Shown one piece after another: positions 1 through 8,898 of a stretch of 64,000 nt of DNA. This DNA comes from Chitinophaga rupis (GTDB lineage: Bacteria; Bacteroidota; Bacteroidia; Chitinophagales; Chitinophagaceae). The translations under genes were made by a program, and so were the position numbers. Position 1 is the stretch's first letter; each line of letters starts with the position of its first letter. Under the pieces are notes generated by a model. The model worked only from the letters and a program-made list of their open reading frames with translations, had not been told where the DNA came from and did no database searches. Location: positions 186,001 to 250,000 of the forward strand of contig NZ_FOBB01000002.1 of assembly GCF_900109685.1 (NCBI RefSeq), in the 5' to 3' direction.

Positions 1-639
1 TCAAAAACCAGGAAAGTAATTGCCATTGAATTACAAGGGCATGGACATACACAGTACTCAGACAGAAAATTATCGCATGCTGCTTTAGCAAGTGATGTAG
101 AAGGAGTACTGGATCACCTGAAAATTGACAGTGCGGATGTAGCAGGATATAGTTATGGTGGCGCTATAGCTTACCAGTTTGCTATACAAAGCCCTAAACG
201 GCTCAGAAAATTAGTGATCATTTCTGCCACTTATAAAAGCAGTGGCTGGCTAGCCGAAGTAAACAACGGGTTTAAAATGATGAAGCCTGAATTTTTTACG
301 AATACCCCGATGAAAGCCGCATACGATGCAGTAGCGCCTGATAAAACAAAATGGACAAAATTCATGGAGCAGATGATCGCTTCCGCCGGAACGCCATTTG
401 ACCTGGGTGACTCCAATATTTCGAAAATCACTGCACCGGTATTGATCATCTCCGGTGACAATGATGGCCTGGATAAAATTGAGCTGATAAAAACATATCA
501 GCTGCTGGGAGGTGCTATCTGTGCTGATTTTAGACCTATGCCCAAATCGCAATTGGCCATTGTTCCTTCACAGGGCCATGTGAGCCTGATGATGCAGACC
601 ACAACGATCCTGAACTACCTGAACAGTTTTTTAAAGTAA
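1..639 (+). CDS. Alpha/beta hydrolase, 3' part (5' end outside the window)
   Basis: The reading frame is already open at base 1 and closes at TAA 637-639, so the gene is cut by the window edge rather than broken. The visible ~212 residues are the core of an alpha/beta hydrolase: the nucleophile elbow G-Y-S-Y-G-G falls at about bases 148-165, a strand ending LIISGDND (about 442-465) carries the expected acid, and a late SQGHVSLM segment (about 568-591) supplies the likely catalytic His. An oxyanion-type HG lies upstream of the window or in the first residues (QGHGH). It is probably a small-molecule esterase, lactonase or haloperoxidase-like enzyme; the substrate cannot be told. The next gene follows after 44 bp on the same strand and may be co-transcribed. 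Confidence 0.85.
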   Translation, partial: SKTRKVIAIELQGHGHTQYSDRKLSHAALASDVEGVLDHLKIDSADVAGYSYGGAIAYQFAIQSPKRLRKLVIISATYKSSGWLAEVNNGFKMMKPEFFTNTPMKAAYDAVAPDKTKWTKFMEQMIASAGTPFDLGDSNISKITAPVLIISGDNDGLDKIELIKTYQLLGGAICADFRPMPKSQLAIVPSQGHVSLMMQTTTILNYLNSFLK

Positions 640-683
640 AATAGCATAATAACTTTCATCTTAATTATAAAAAAGCAAATAAA

Positions 684-1277
684 ATGAGAAAGATAACTGT
701 TTTGTCAATGATCACATTAGATGGTGTTTTGCAAGGACCTGGCGGCCCTAAGGAAGATACCTCAGGTGGCTTTAAATATGGCGGCTGGACGGTATCTTAT
801 GGCGACGAGCTTTTTGGCAAGATCATGGCAGAAGAGCTGAAGCCGGCAGAATATCTTTTGGGCAGAGAAACATTTGAGATCTTTGAATCCTACTGGCCAC
901 AGCACGCTGACTTTTGGCCAGGCATCAATGATGGCGCCAAATACGTGCTGTCACAGACCAGAGAAAAATCAGACTGGAAAAATACCAATTTCCTCAAAAC
1001 CCCTGCAGATATCGAAAAGCTAAAGAAATCGGAGGGGGCTGACATCCAGGTTTGGGGCAGTAGTAAGCTCATTCAACTGTTGCTTAAGCATGACCTGGTG
1101 GATGAGCTCCGGCTCAAAATTTACCCGGTGGTTCTTGGTGAAGGAAAAAAGCTGTTCGGCAACGGCGCGATCCCGGCAGCATTTACATTAACAGAAAGCC
1201 ATATTACATCAAAAGGAGTTATTATAGCCAATTACAAACGGGCCGGAGAAGTGATCACAGGCGATGTTGGAGCTTAA
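684..1277 (+). CDS. Dihydrofolate reductase-like protein (RibD C-terminal domain family)
   Basis: The 197-residue product opens with a KITVLSMITLDGVLQGPGG start typical of the YwjB/YyaP-type stand-alone RibD-C/DHFR fold. A central region reads GRETFEIFESYWP, followed by VWGSSKLIQLLLKHDLVDELRLKIYPVVLGEGKKLF split over residues ~125-160; the GSS-x-LI and DELRL..P..LG.G segments are the family's nucleotide-binding and dimer core. Length is normal. It is predicted to be a cytoplasmic NAD(P)H-dependent reductase of unknown substrate; members are common accessory genes in Bacteroidota and rarely characterised. It sits 44 bp behind the partial hydrolase and is followed by a likely bidirectional terminator. 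Confidence 0.88.
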   Translation: MRKITVLSMITLDGVLQGPGGPKEDTSGGFKYGGWTVSYGDELFGKIMAEELKPAEYLLGRETFEIFESYWPQHADFWPGINDGAKYVLSQTREKSDWKNTNFLKTPADIEKLKKSEGADIQVWGSSKLIQLLLKHDLVDELRLKIYPVVLGEGKKLFGNGAIPAAFTLTESHITSKGVIIANYKRAGEVITGDVGA

Positions 1278-1342
1278 GGGAACGGATATGTGAAAATTAA
1301 AATTGGATTATTGTGCTGACAGATAGCAAATCAAGCGCATAA

Positions 1343-1380
1343 AAAAGGGGCAAGCTTAGATCTTTCTAACTTGTCCCTTT
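1343..1380. terminator. Probable bidirectional terminator between convergent genes
   Basis: An imperfect inverted repeat pairs AAAGGGGCAAGCTTAGA with TCTAACTTGTCCCTTT. It has an A-run on its left side (1341-1346) and a T-run on its right, so it can act for both strands. It lies between the reductase gene (ends 1277, + strand) and the permease fusion (ends 1432, - strand). The arms have about two mismatches. Confidence 0.6.
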
Positions 1381-1431
1381 CGTAATACCACCAGGACGGC
1401 TAATATAGAAACCTGCTTTAATATTACACGC

Positions 1432-4400
1432 CTACTCCGCCCGTAACGACCTCACCGGGTTTGCAAGTGCCGCTTTTATTGCCTGGAAGCTAACGGTAGC
1501 AAAAGCAATGATGATGGCTGCCATACCGGCTATGGCTATATGCCACCAATGTATGGCTGCACGGTAAGCGAAATCATGCAGCCATTGTTGCATCGCATAC
1601 CATGCAATGGGCGATGCAATAACAATGGCTATCAACACAAGCTTTATAAAATCTTTTGACAGTAAACCAACAAGGGCAGGTACAGTGGCGCCCATCACTT
1701 TGCGGATCCCTATCTCCTTTGTACGCTGTTCGGCGGCATAGGCCGCCAGCCCGAATAAGCCCAGGCAGGCAATAACAATAGCCAAAAATGTAAATGCCAC
1801 AAATATCACCCCTATGCGGTTCTCCGCACGGTAAGCAGCATCAAATTCAGCATCCATAAATGAATAAGTGAACTGCTGGTCAGGTGCAATGGCTTTCCAT
1901 TTATCTTTTATCTTACCCATAAGGCTGGTAATGTTGGCCGTGTTAAGCTTTACATTTAAAGCGCCTTTATCCCCGGCTAAATACAGCACAACAGGGGTTA
2001 TATTTTCGCGGAGCGATTTAAAATGAAAATCTTTTATCACTCCAATAATTTTAAACTGCTGCACACCAGCTGTGTTGCGGTAAATAGTTTTATTTAAAGG
2101 ATCTTTAAAGCCAAAGAATTTTGCGGCAGCTTCGTTAATAATAACGGAGGAAGAATCCGTTTTCATGCCGGGTGAAAAGTTGCGGCCGGACTGCAGCTGC
2201 ATGCCCATTGTTTTAATATAGTCCTCGTCAACAGGCCAGAACTCCGTGAGCATAGAAGTGTGCGAAGTAAGCGTTGCATCAGGGAAAAGGGCAGTGATTT
2301 TACTGGCTACGCCCGTTGGTACAAAGCCTGATAACGAAGCATCTTCAACTTCCGGCAATTGTTTTATTTGCTGCTTAAATGTTTGTGCCTGGTTGTTCAG
2401 GCGCTCCGTATTTTTTATAATAAGCACCTGGTTACGGTTATAGCCAAGGTTGGTAGTTTGTATGTAGTGAAGCTGGTTATAAATAACCATGGTGCCGATA
2501 ATAAGAAAGATGGAAATGCCAAACTGGAACACCAATAAAAAACTACGCAGGCTGCCCCCTTTAAACCCAGCAGAGAACCTGCCTTTTAATACATTAACGG
2601 GCTGGAAGCGGGAAAGGAAGAACGCCGGGTACGATCCTGCGATAAAACCTATGATCACTACCAGCACCAATGAGCAGGGCACAAGCCATGCAAATGTTTG
2701 CCAGGTGAACGCAAGCTGTTTACCAGATACCTGGTTGAACAAGGGCATAAACAGCCATGCCATTACAATAGCTATAACTGCTGATGCAAATGTTACCAAT
2801 ACGGACTCTGTTAAGAATTGTGCAATAAGGTATTTGCGTGGCGATCCCAGCACTTTACGCACCCCTACTTCTTTAGCGCGGTTTGAGGAGCGCGCCGTTG
2901 AAAGGTTCATGAAATTTACGCAGGCAATAAGGAGGATAAACAGGCCAACGGCTGAAAATATATACACATACTGAATGCTGCCGTTGTGGCCAAGCTCCTG
3001 CTGCAGGTTTGAATGCAGGTGTATGGAGGTCACCGGCGTTAAGGTATATTTTAAATAGTCGTCTTTGCCAAGGTATGGTGCAATGAACTCCATAGCCACG
3101 CTGCTTAATTTTTTGCTGATTGCGGTGGTGTTTGCACCGGGCTTAAGCAACAGGTAAGTATTATAACCACCACCGCCCCAGTTAGGGTTGCGGTTATCGG
3201 GCAATGTTTCCATTGACAGGAACATGTGATAGTTAAAATGGCTTTGCTCAGGCAGATCTTTTATAACGCCTGTTACTTTAAAATTGAGTGTGTCGTTTAG
3301 CACAAGTGTTTGGCCGGCCACATTTACAGCATCAAAATATTTTTTAGCCAGGCTTTCAGTCAGCACAACTGTATTGGGTTCTGCCAGGGCTGTGGCAGGG
3401 TTGCCGGTTATCATAGGCAGCGTAAATACCTTAAACAGGGTTGCATCTGCATAAATAACACTGGTCTCCTGCAGCACGGTGTTGCCCTTTTTAACATGAA
3501 AACCGGCAGGCTGTTCGTATGCGGGCCTTAACCTTACTACCTGCTCAACGGTAGCGAAATCCTTCTTTGCCTCATCGGCAAACCCGCTTTGCACTGCTGC
3601 ATAGGAATTGGCATTGCTGCCAAATTTTACTTCCATGTCAGCACGGTATATATTATTTGCTTTGGTATTATATTTATCATACCCCAATTCATCTGTCACA
3701 TAGAATACGATCAGCAAACAGGTAGCTAAACCTATGGAAAGGCCCATGATATTAATCGCGGTAAAACCTTTGTGACGTTGCAGGTTGCGTATGGCAACTT
3801 TTACATAATTTCTGAACATAAACCGGCTGTTTAATTTTTCAGGAACCCATTTTTGAGGAGGTTCGCGGTTCAATATTAACCGCTCCGGCCGGGGATAGCG
3901 CCCCAAATTATAAGTTGGGCGCTCATTTTCCAGGTGTTTTTTGTACTCTGTAGGGTTTTTCCCGGTCATTTGTTTGAAGATCCGGTTAAAAGTAGTTTTT
4001 GAATTGAACCCTGCTTCAAACGCAATGCCCAGGAGGGTGATATGATCATAAGCCGGGTCCTGCATTTTGCGCACGGCGTCCATCACCCGGTATTCATTAA
4101 TGAGATCATTAAAACCTTTTTTGAACACGGTATTAATGATCCGTGATAATTCGTGGGGAGGCAGGCTGAGTTTTTCAGCAAGGGTGCCTAAGCTTAATTC
4201 CGGGTCCCGGTGATAATGGTTAGCTTCCATGGCCCGCTTAAGCCAGGCGCCTTTTGCCCGCAGTTCGGCCGGCACCGGTGGTTTAATGATGGCCGCCGCC
4301 TGTGCCACCGCCGCAGCCTGAGGCTTTAACAAAGCCGCCGCAGCCTGAGGCTTTAACAAAGCCGCCGCTGCGGTCCATATAATAATGATCACGAAAAAGG

Positions 4401-5073
4401 TATAAAAGGGGTAATAGACGTGTATGCCCAGCTGATTACGATAACCCAGATAGTCAATGGCGGCAAAGAACAGCCACAGGAACCATAACAGGGCGGTGGT
4501 TCCCAGGAGGCGGCGCAGCCAGCGGAATTCAAGAAGGGAGCGGTCCATCAGCACCGGCTGCAGGCGCCGGTAAAAATTTTGTATGAGCTTATCAGAGAAG
4601 TATAAATATATAATGACAGAAATAAATATGAACAGTTGTAGCACGGGGTTCAATTGCTGAAAAATATGGGTAGCATAGACCGGAATGCCGGTCCTGGTAC
4701 TTTCCCTTATTTCCAGCGCCAGTGCGGCCTGTTCCAGCAGCAGGGGGCTAAAATGCAGCAGGTCCTTCCACCTGAATTGATATTCCGGCCGGGTTATTTT
4801 CAGCACATAAAAATACACCAGGGGGCCCAGCGCCAGCAGAAATTGCATGGGCAGCCGGTCCCAACGGGGCAGGTAAGTTTCAAGCCTCAGGTCAATAGCC
4901 AGGATCCGCATCATCCATAAAACCATCGTAACCAGGGCCAGGGCAAGAAACCGGTTTGCACTACGGTTGGCAGTTCTGGTGAAATATAAAAGCAGGGCAA
5001 AAGTGAGCCCTGTAAATATTGCGCCAAGAAAGGCCAGGTCATACAGGTTAATATGGAATGTATATGAATTCAA
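1432..5073 (-). CDS. AraC-type regulator fused to an FtsX/MacB-like ABC transporter permease
   Basis: This 1213-residue protein joins two complete modules. Residues ~8-235 hold about seven hydrophobic helices (7TM sensor-like region). Residues ~270-380 form an AraC/XylS helix-turn-helix pair, with a first helix around TLAEKLSLPPHELSRI and the signature ending AGFNSKTTFNRIFKQMTGKNP. From residue 419 (MFRNYVKVAIRNLQRHKGF) to the end runs a full-length ~795-residue permease: membrane helix, MacB-like periplasmic domain, three helices, a second periplasmic domain and three C-terminal helices including EQRTKEIGIRKVMGA. Stand-alone permeases of this type normally begin at that internal Met, so the fusion is clear. 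No ATPase gene adjoins it. A 9-residue ALLKPQAAA duplication occurs in the linker before the HTH. It may be a membrane one-component regulator coupled to a mechanotransmission-type permease; partner and signal are unknown. Confidence 0.88.
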   Translation of the reverse strand: MNSYTFHINLYDLAFLGAIFTGLTFALLLYFTRTANRSANRFLALALVTMVLWMMRILAIDLRLETYLPRWDRLPMQFLLALGPLVYFYVLKITRPEYQFRWKDLLHFSPLLLEQAALALEIRESTRTGIPVYATHIFQQLNPVLQLFIFISVIIYLYFSDKLIQNFYRRLQPVLMDRSLLEFRWLRRLLGTTALLWFLWLFFAAIDYLGYRNQLGIHVYYPFYTFFVIIIIWTAAAALLKPQAAAALLKPQAAAVAQAAAIIKPPVPAELRAKGAWLKRAMEANHYHRDPELSLGTLAEKLSLPPHELSRIINTVFKKGFNDLINEYRVMDAVRKMQDPAYDHITLLGIAFEAGFNSKTTFNRIFKQMTGKNPTEYKKHLENERPTYNLGRYPRPERLILNREPPQKWVPEKLNSRFMFRNYVKVAIRNLQRHKGFTAINIMGLSIGLATCLLIVFYVTDELGYDKYNTKANNIYRADMEVKFGSNANSYAAVQSGFADEAKKDFATVEQVVRLRPAYEQPAGFHVKKGNTVLQETSVIYADATLFKVFTLPMITGNPATALAEPNTVVLTESLAKKYFDAVNVAGQTLVLNDTLNFKVTGVIKDLPEQSHFNYHMFLSMETLPDNRNPNWGGGGYNTYLLLKPGANTTAISKKLSSVAMEFIAPYLGKDDYLKYTLTPVTSIHLHSNLQQELGHNGSIQYVYIFSAVGLFILLIACVNFMNLSTARSSNRAKEVGVRKVLGSPRKYLIAQFLTESVLVTFASAVIAIVMAWLFMPLFNQVSGKQLAFTWQTFAWLVPCSLVLVVIIGFIAGSYPAFFLSRFQPVNVLKGRFSAGFKGGSLRSFLLVFQFGISIFLIIGTMVIYNQLHYIQTTNLGYNRNQVLIIKNTERLNNQAQTFKQQIKQLPEVEDASLSGFVPTGVASKITALFPDATLTSHTSMLTEFWPVDEDYIKTMGMQLQSGRNFSPGMKTDSSSVIINEAAAKFFGFKDPLNKTIYRNTAGVQQFKIIGVIKDFHFKSLRENITPVVLYLAGDKGALNVKLNTANITSLMGKIKDKWKAIAPDQQFTYSFMDAEFDAAYRAENRIGVIFVAFTFLAIVIACLGLFGLAAYAAEQRTKEIGIRKVMGATVPALVGLLSKDFIKLVLIAIVIASPIAWYAMQQWLHDFAYRAAIHWWHIAIAGMAAIIIAFATVSFQAIKAALANPVRSLRAE
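4308..4361. repeat. Perfect 27-bp tandem duplication inside the AraC-permease gene
   Basis: Two identical 27-bp units, 4308-4334 and 4335-4361, lie back to back. They encode ALLKPQAAA twice (residues ~238-255) in the linker between the last membrane helix and the HTH domain. The unit is a multiple of three, so the frame is kept. It could expand or contract by slippage and change the linker length. Confidence 0.95.
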
Positions 5074-5204
5074 ATTACGGGCTTAATTGCTGGTTTAAAT
5101 TTCTGCCATATTAGTCATTCCTTGCGATATTTTTACCCTGCCCATCATACCATTTCAAACGGGCATATGCCAAAATAATACTACCTGTCAGGATCAATAT
5201 ATCG

Positions 5205-6458
5205 TCAAAATTCATTTTTGTACATAACCCTTCCATCCAGGCTGTATAATTCTACTCTATCCACTTCACATAGCCCGTTTGAAATATAGCCAAGCCCCGC
5301 CAGGTATTTGGTATCGGTGGTATATCGTGTTGAAAAAGCTTCTTTACCATTTATTTTCACAACAGCTACTTTGTTTTTTACTGTTATTTCTATATCCGTC
5401 CACTGGCTTACGTCAAAGGTTATAGGAAGCAGATCATTGTCACTTCCTTTCTTTAATTGTTCCCCGAATCCTACGAAGGCCTCATGCGCACATCCTTTTG
5501 TTGTACATCTCATATTTATAAACAACCGCTGGCAATAGAGCTCTATTTCAATGTACGGGCATAGGCTATTTCTTACTTCCTGCATCCGGACCCTGGTTTT
5601 GTACTGAAAGTTATCGGCAGGTATATTCATCTGGCTGGGGAAGTACACGTAATGGTACCGTTTGTCTTTGCTGACTTCAATATTATTTTTCTGTAATTGC
5701 TGTATGTTCAGGCCAAGGCTGCCATTATGATTGAAAGTATCCACTTTAATATACTGGGTGCTATAGTTGGCTATATTATCAATTGCATAAAAGAACCAGC
5801 GGTCGGTGGGAATACTTACATCTGCGGTTCTGATGACAGAATCATTGGCTATGAGCTTCGCAAGATGATAACCGGGTTCGTAGTAAATATCCGTTAGTGT
5901 GTAGTGGTTCTTGTAGATCCTTATCCGGCGGTTTTTATCCCAGGATTGCTGAATGAAAAAGCTATCTGCCTGCACTTCATCAATATTATAGCTAAAAACC
6001 ACCGAATTTGGAAGATCGTTCCGGGTGTTCTTCCGGAATGAAAAAGATGCTTTTTCTGCATGGCTCACGGTCCCATTTGTTGAGCGGAAAAAATAAAGGC
6101 TTCCCAGCATGATGATGGCGGCCGGTACAGACAAATATTTTATACTAAACCTCCTCCCTAATTTTTTTGCTGATCCCTTTTCCGGCCCTTCTTCGGTTTT
6201 GCTGGCTTTAAAATCCTGCCAGGTCTTATAATTATAGTAATTGGCAATCGCATTTAAGGTGGCTATTTGCGGCAAACGTGTGAATTCACCATGCGCAAGC
6301 CGTTTTATAGTGGTTCCACTTATCAGAATGCCGGATTTTTCCTGTAGCAGCTCCCCAATATGATCATAGTCACGTTGGGTCATCCGGGTGAGATCACTAT
6401 ATCCATTTTTATTAAAGATCTCCAGTACGCTGGTTTTTACTAATGCCTGTTCGTTCAT
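5205..6458 (-). CDS. Predicted membrane-anchored HTH-like protein with extracytoplasmic lectin-like domain
   Basis: This 417-residue protein was not recognised as a named family. The N-terminal ~85 residues contain the segment ISGTTIKRLAHG followed by PQIATLNAIANY, resembling an HTH-like domain common in Bacteroidota signalling proteins. A single hydrophobic helix (~106-125, IKYLSVPAAIIMLGSLYFF) follows a basic stretch KKLGRR, so the N-terminus should be cytoplasmic. The ~290 residues after it would lie outside; the last half has the beta-rich look of a concanavalin/laminin-G-like fold (DVSQWTDIEITVKNKVAVVKINGKEAF spans ~350-376). This suggests a trans-envelope sensor-regulator, but DNA binding is an inference. 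The gene lies 131 bp upstream of the AraC-permease fusion on the same strand and may be expressed with it. Confidence 0.7.
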   Translation of the reverse strand: MNEQALVKTSVLEIFNKNGYSDLTRMTQRDYDHIGELLQEKSGILISGTTIKRLAHGEFTRLPQIATLNAIANYYNYKTWQDFKASKTEEGPEKGSAKKLGRRFSIKYLSVPAAIIMLGSLYFFRSTNGTVSHAEKASFSFRKNTRNDLPNSVVFSYNIDEVQADSFFIQQSWDKNRRIRIYKNHYTLTDIYYEPGYHLAKLIANDSVIRTADVSIPTDRWFFYAIDNIANYSTQYIKVDTFNHNGSLGLNIQQLQKNNIEVSKDKRYHYVYFPSQMNIPADNFQYKTRVRMQEVRNSLCPYIEIELYCQRLFINMRCTTKGCAHEAFVGFGEQLKKGSDNDLLPITFDVSQWTDIEITVKNKVAVVKINGKEAFSTRYTTDTKYLAGLGYISNGLCEVDRVELYSLDGRVMYKNEF

Positions 6459-6536
6459 AAAACAATCTTAATAGGGCCAAAATTAGTCAATGTAAATGGT
6501 CCGGATAATAGGAACCCTCCATTCTTATCAAGCTGC

Positions 6537-6637
6537 CCCAAAATCCTCTCAAGGGGCGTATTTATTCAGTTTTGGGGGCTTTTGTTGAGTTTTTGATGAT
6601 GAGTTTTTATGTCCGGCCATTTACTTGCATAACATTT
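6537..6637. repeat. Upstream repeat, copy A (before the secreted hydrolase)
   Basis: About 100 bp that closely matches 7828-7926. Shared blocks include CCCAAAATCC, TATTTATTC.GTTTTGGGGGC, TTTTG.TGAGTTTTTG and TTTACTTGCATAACATTT, at a constant offset of 1290 with one indel. This copy begins 79 bp after the start of the divergent gene ending at 6458 and ends 73 bp before the hydrolase start at 6711. A shared promoter/operator or a duplication scar are both possible. Confidence 0.85.
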
Positions 6638-6710
6638 CAGTGATGGCTTATTGTGAATAGGACGAAGGGAAGGTCCCATAGAAGAATGGATTAAAACTAA
6701 GCAATATATA

Positions 6711-7805
6711 ATGAATAAACCAGCTTCAATTTCGAAATTTCTGCGGACGCTAACGATGGCAGTCCTGGGCTTTTATGGGAGTGGTTTGCCGGCAGCTGCG
6801 CAGGTTGTGACACCCGCCTGGAGCGCGCCGGCATCGACGACCGTGGTAGCTGAGGAAAGGGAGTTTCAGAACGGTGACGTTCATCTTAGTGGTACGCTTT
6901 ATCTGCCGGGTGGCCCGAAACCCTTTCCCGCCGTTATTGCACTCCATTCCGCCTCATCAGCAACGCGGGATCTTCCACTTTATCAACATTTAAAAGACCT
7001 GCTGCCTGCCCTGGGGTATGCAGTGTTCATCTACGACAGGCGTGGCAGCGGCAAATCTACCGGTAAACGTGCCGGTACTGATTTTAATACGCTGGCGGAT
7101 GACGGTCTGGCCGCATTGAGGATGCTGGCCGCTGATAAGCGGATCAATGCACAAAAGATCGGTTTTTGGGGATTGAGCCAGGGAGGCTGGCTTTCAGTGC
7201 TCGCCGCATCCCGCTCACGGCAGGTGGCTTTCGCCATATCCATATCCGCTCCCCTGACAACGCCGGATGTGCAAATGAATTTTGCAGTAGGGAACATTCT
7301 ACGCGTTAAAGGTTTTCCTGACGAAGATATCCGGGCAGCAATCAGTACACGAACAGCAGTTGACGATTTTATGCGCGGGAGGGGAGACCGCCCCGCTGTT
7401 GAACAAATGCTGGCTGATGCCGCTAAAAGACCCTGGTTTAAATACTGCTATATTTCACCGATGCTGGACGATCCTGCCCATTCGCAGTGGGCGAAGGAAA
7501 TTACGCTCGATCCAATCACAACGCTTAACCGGGTGCATTGTCCCGTTCTCCTATTATTTGGTGCAGATGATCCCTGGGTGCCGGTCAGGATCTCTGCAAA
7601 ACTGCTCAGTAAAATGGCCGGCAAGAAAGCGGATCTGAGCTATGCCGTTATTGCCGGAGCAAATCACGAGATGGCAACTACCGTGGCTCCCGAGAAAGAG
7701 CTGGACTCTTCCAATGCAACCGCGTTTGCACCGGATGCTCCGGCATACTTCGGTATCCTGGCAAAATGGTTGAGTCAACGCGGCCGGCGTTTAACGCTTC
7801 ACTGA
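6711..7805 (+). CDS. Secreted alpha/beta hydrolase (BAAT/prolyl-oligopeptidase-like)
   Basis: The 364-residue product starts with a signal peptide (hydrophobic MAVLGFYGSGLP, probable cleavage after AAA-Q near residue 30). The mature part shows FPAVIALHSASSA as the oxyanion strand, YDRRGSGKSTG, and the nucleophile elbow GLSQGG (~residue 157). The acid is in LLLFGADDPWVP and the His in GANHEM. The fold is that of periplasmic or extracellular acyl-ester/peptide hydrolases; the substrate is not predictable. The start at 6711 is the first ATG that leaves a complete signal sequence. It is preceded by repeat copy A and followed after 22 bp by copy B, so the gene sits exactly between two copies of the same upstream sequence. 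Confidence 0.87.
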   Translation: MNKPASISKFLRTLTMAVLGFYGSGLPAAAQVVTPAWSAPASTTVVAEEREFQNGDVHLSGTLYLPGGPKPFPAVIALHSASSATRDLPLYQHLKDLLPALGYAVFIYDRRGSGKSTGKRAGTDFNTLADDGLAALRMLAADKRINAQKIGFWGLSQGGWLSVLAASRSRQVAFAISISAPLTTPDVQMNFAVGNILRVKGFPDEDIRAAISTRTAVDDFMRGRGDRPAVEQMLADAAKRPWFKYCYISPMLDDPAHSQWAKEITLDPITTLNRVHCPVLLLFGADDPWVPVRISAKLLSKMAGKKADLSYAVIAGANHEMATTVAPEKELDSSNATAFAPDAPAYFGILAKWLSQRGRRLTLH

Positions 7806-7827
7806 GGGAAGTTTTAGGTTCTGCGAA

Positions 7828-7926
7828 CCCAAAATCCCGCACAGCGCATATTTATTCGGTTTTGGGGGCTTTTGCTGAGTTTTTGGCAATGAATTATTAC
7901 GCTCCATGGTTTACTTGCATAACATT
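7828..7926. repeat. Upstream repeat, copy B (before the DoxX-like gene)
   Basis: Second copy of the ~100-bp element at 6537-6637. It starts 22 bp after the hydrolase stop and ends 25 bp before the chosen start of the DoxX-like gene (7952). Conservation is strongest at 7851-7876 and at TTTACTTGCATAACATTT near the right end. Confidence 0.85.
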
Positions 7927-7951
7927 TTTAATCGAAACAAAAAGATCTTAT

Positions 7952-8713
7952 ATGAATATATGGATGACCGTAGGCCGCATATTTTTTGGAATTGGAATAG
8001 CAGGCATAGGAATGCTGCATTTTTTTTACCCGGGGATCAGGCCGATTATAATACCTGGATTAGCAGCTTCCAATTTATCTGTTATCGGTTATTTGATAGG
8101 TGTGGTGCTAATTGGTGCAGGCGTTTTAATTGCCAGTGGTAAAAAGTATAATAACCTTTCACTGTTAATGGGGATCCTGTTTTTTTTACTGTTCCTGTTT
8201 GGGCATTTGCCCAGGGTTTTATCAACAGGGTCTCTTAGTAATTATTGGGTGAATCTTAATAAGATTTTAGCATTGTCCGGAGGATTCCTGGTAGTCTCAA
8301 CAATCAGTCCACCAAAACCGGGACATAGATTACTGGAGCTGGTTGCCAGAACAGGCCCTTGGGGTAAGTATTTATTTGCAATCATGTTATTCAATTTCGG
8401 AATTGGCCATTTCATTAGTCTGGAAGGAGTCAGCCGTTTAGTGCCAAAGTATATTCCTTTTCCTCAATTCTGGACTTTCCTGGGCGGTGTTGCACTTGTG
8501 GGATCAGCGATAAGTATTTTTAGTAACTATAAAGTAAAACTGATCTTGCTGCTGCTTGGGTTAAATTTATTTATCTGGTTACTATCGTTGCACCTTTATT
8601 ATGCCATTAACTTTCCGCAGTGGCAGGAAGGTGAAAATTTTATTGGCTTTCTGACCTGCTTATGTTTTTGCGGTACTGCTTTGAGTATTTCCCAAACAGC
8701 ATCAAAAGAGTAG
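7952..8713 (+). CDS. DoxX-like integral membrane protein
   Basis: The frame is open from 7766, but the ATG at 7952 is chosen. It begins a membrane protein of normal form (MNIWMTVGRIFFGIGIAGIG), whereas the upstream codons overlap repeat copy B and the previous gene's tail. The 253 residues contain about seven or eight hydrophobic helices arranged as two similar halves: GRIFFGIG..GIGMLHF in the first and GKYLFAIMLFNFGIGHF in the second. That is the pattern of duplicated DoxX/DoxD-type four-helix units. Function is unknown; relatives are linked to quinone or thiol redox chemistry in some bacteria. It may be co-regulated with the preceding hydrolase through the shared repeat. Confidence 0.75.
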   Translation: MNIWMTVGRIFFGIGIAGIGMLHFFYPGIRPIIIPGLAASNLSVIGYLIGVVLIGAGVLIASGKKYNNLSLLMGILFFLLFLFGHLPRVLSTGSLSNYWVNLNKILALSGGFLVVSTISPPKPGHRLLELVARTGPWGKYLFAIMLFNFGIGHFISLEGVSRLVPKYIPFPQFWTFLGGVALVGSAISIFSNYKVKLILLLLGLNLFIWLLSLHLYYAINFPQWQEGENFIGFLTCLCFCGTALSISQTASKE

Positions 8714-8898
8714 CAGATACAATTGGGGTTTATTGCACAAGAATGGATCAGGCAGAATGTTTATTACACCGGTTATATAAATTATTTCTTTAGCTTACTT
8801 GGACTTATGCCAAACTTTTTTTTGAATGCGGCGCTGAAATTATTAGGGCTATTGTAACCTAATAATATAGGACCATAGAATATTCAGAATACAAGTAT

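Noticed and set aside
1..639. The first hydrolase as a pseudogene
   Set aside because: The frame is open to base 1 without stops; it is cut by the window edge only.
8840..8865. Inverted repeat TTATTAGG ... CCTAATAA after the DoxX-like gene
   Set aside because: Loop of ten bases and no T-run on either side; not convincing as a terminator.
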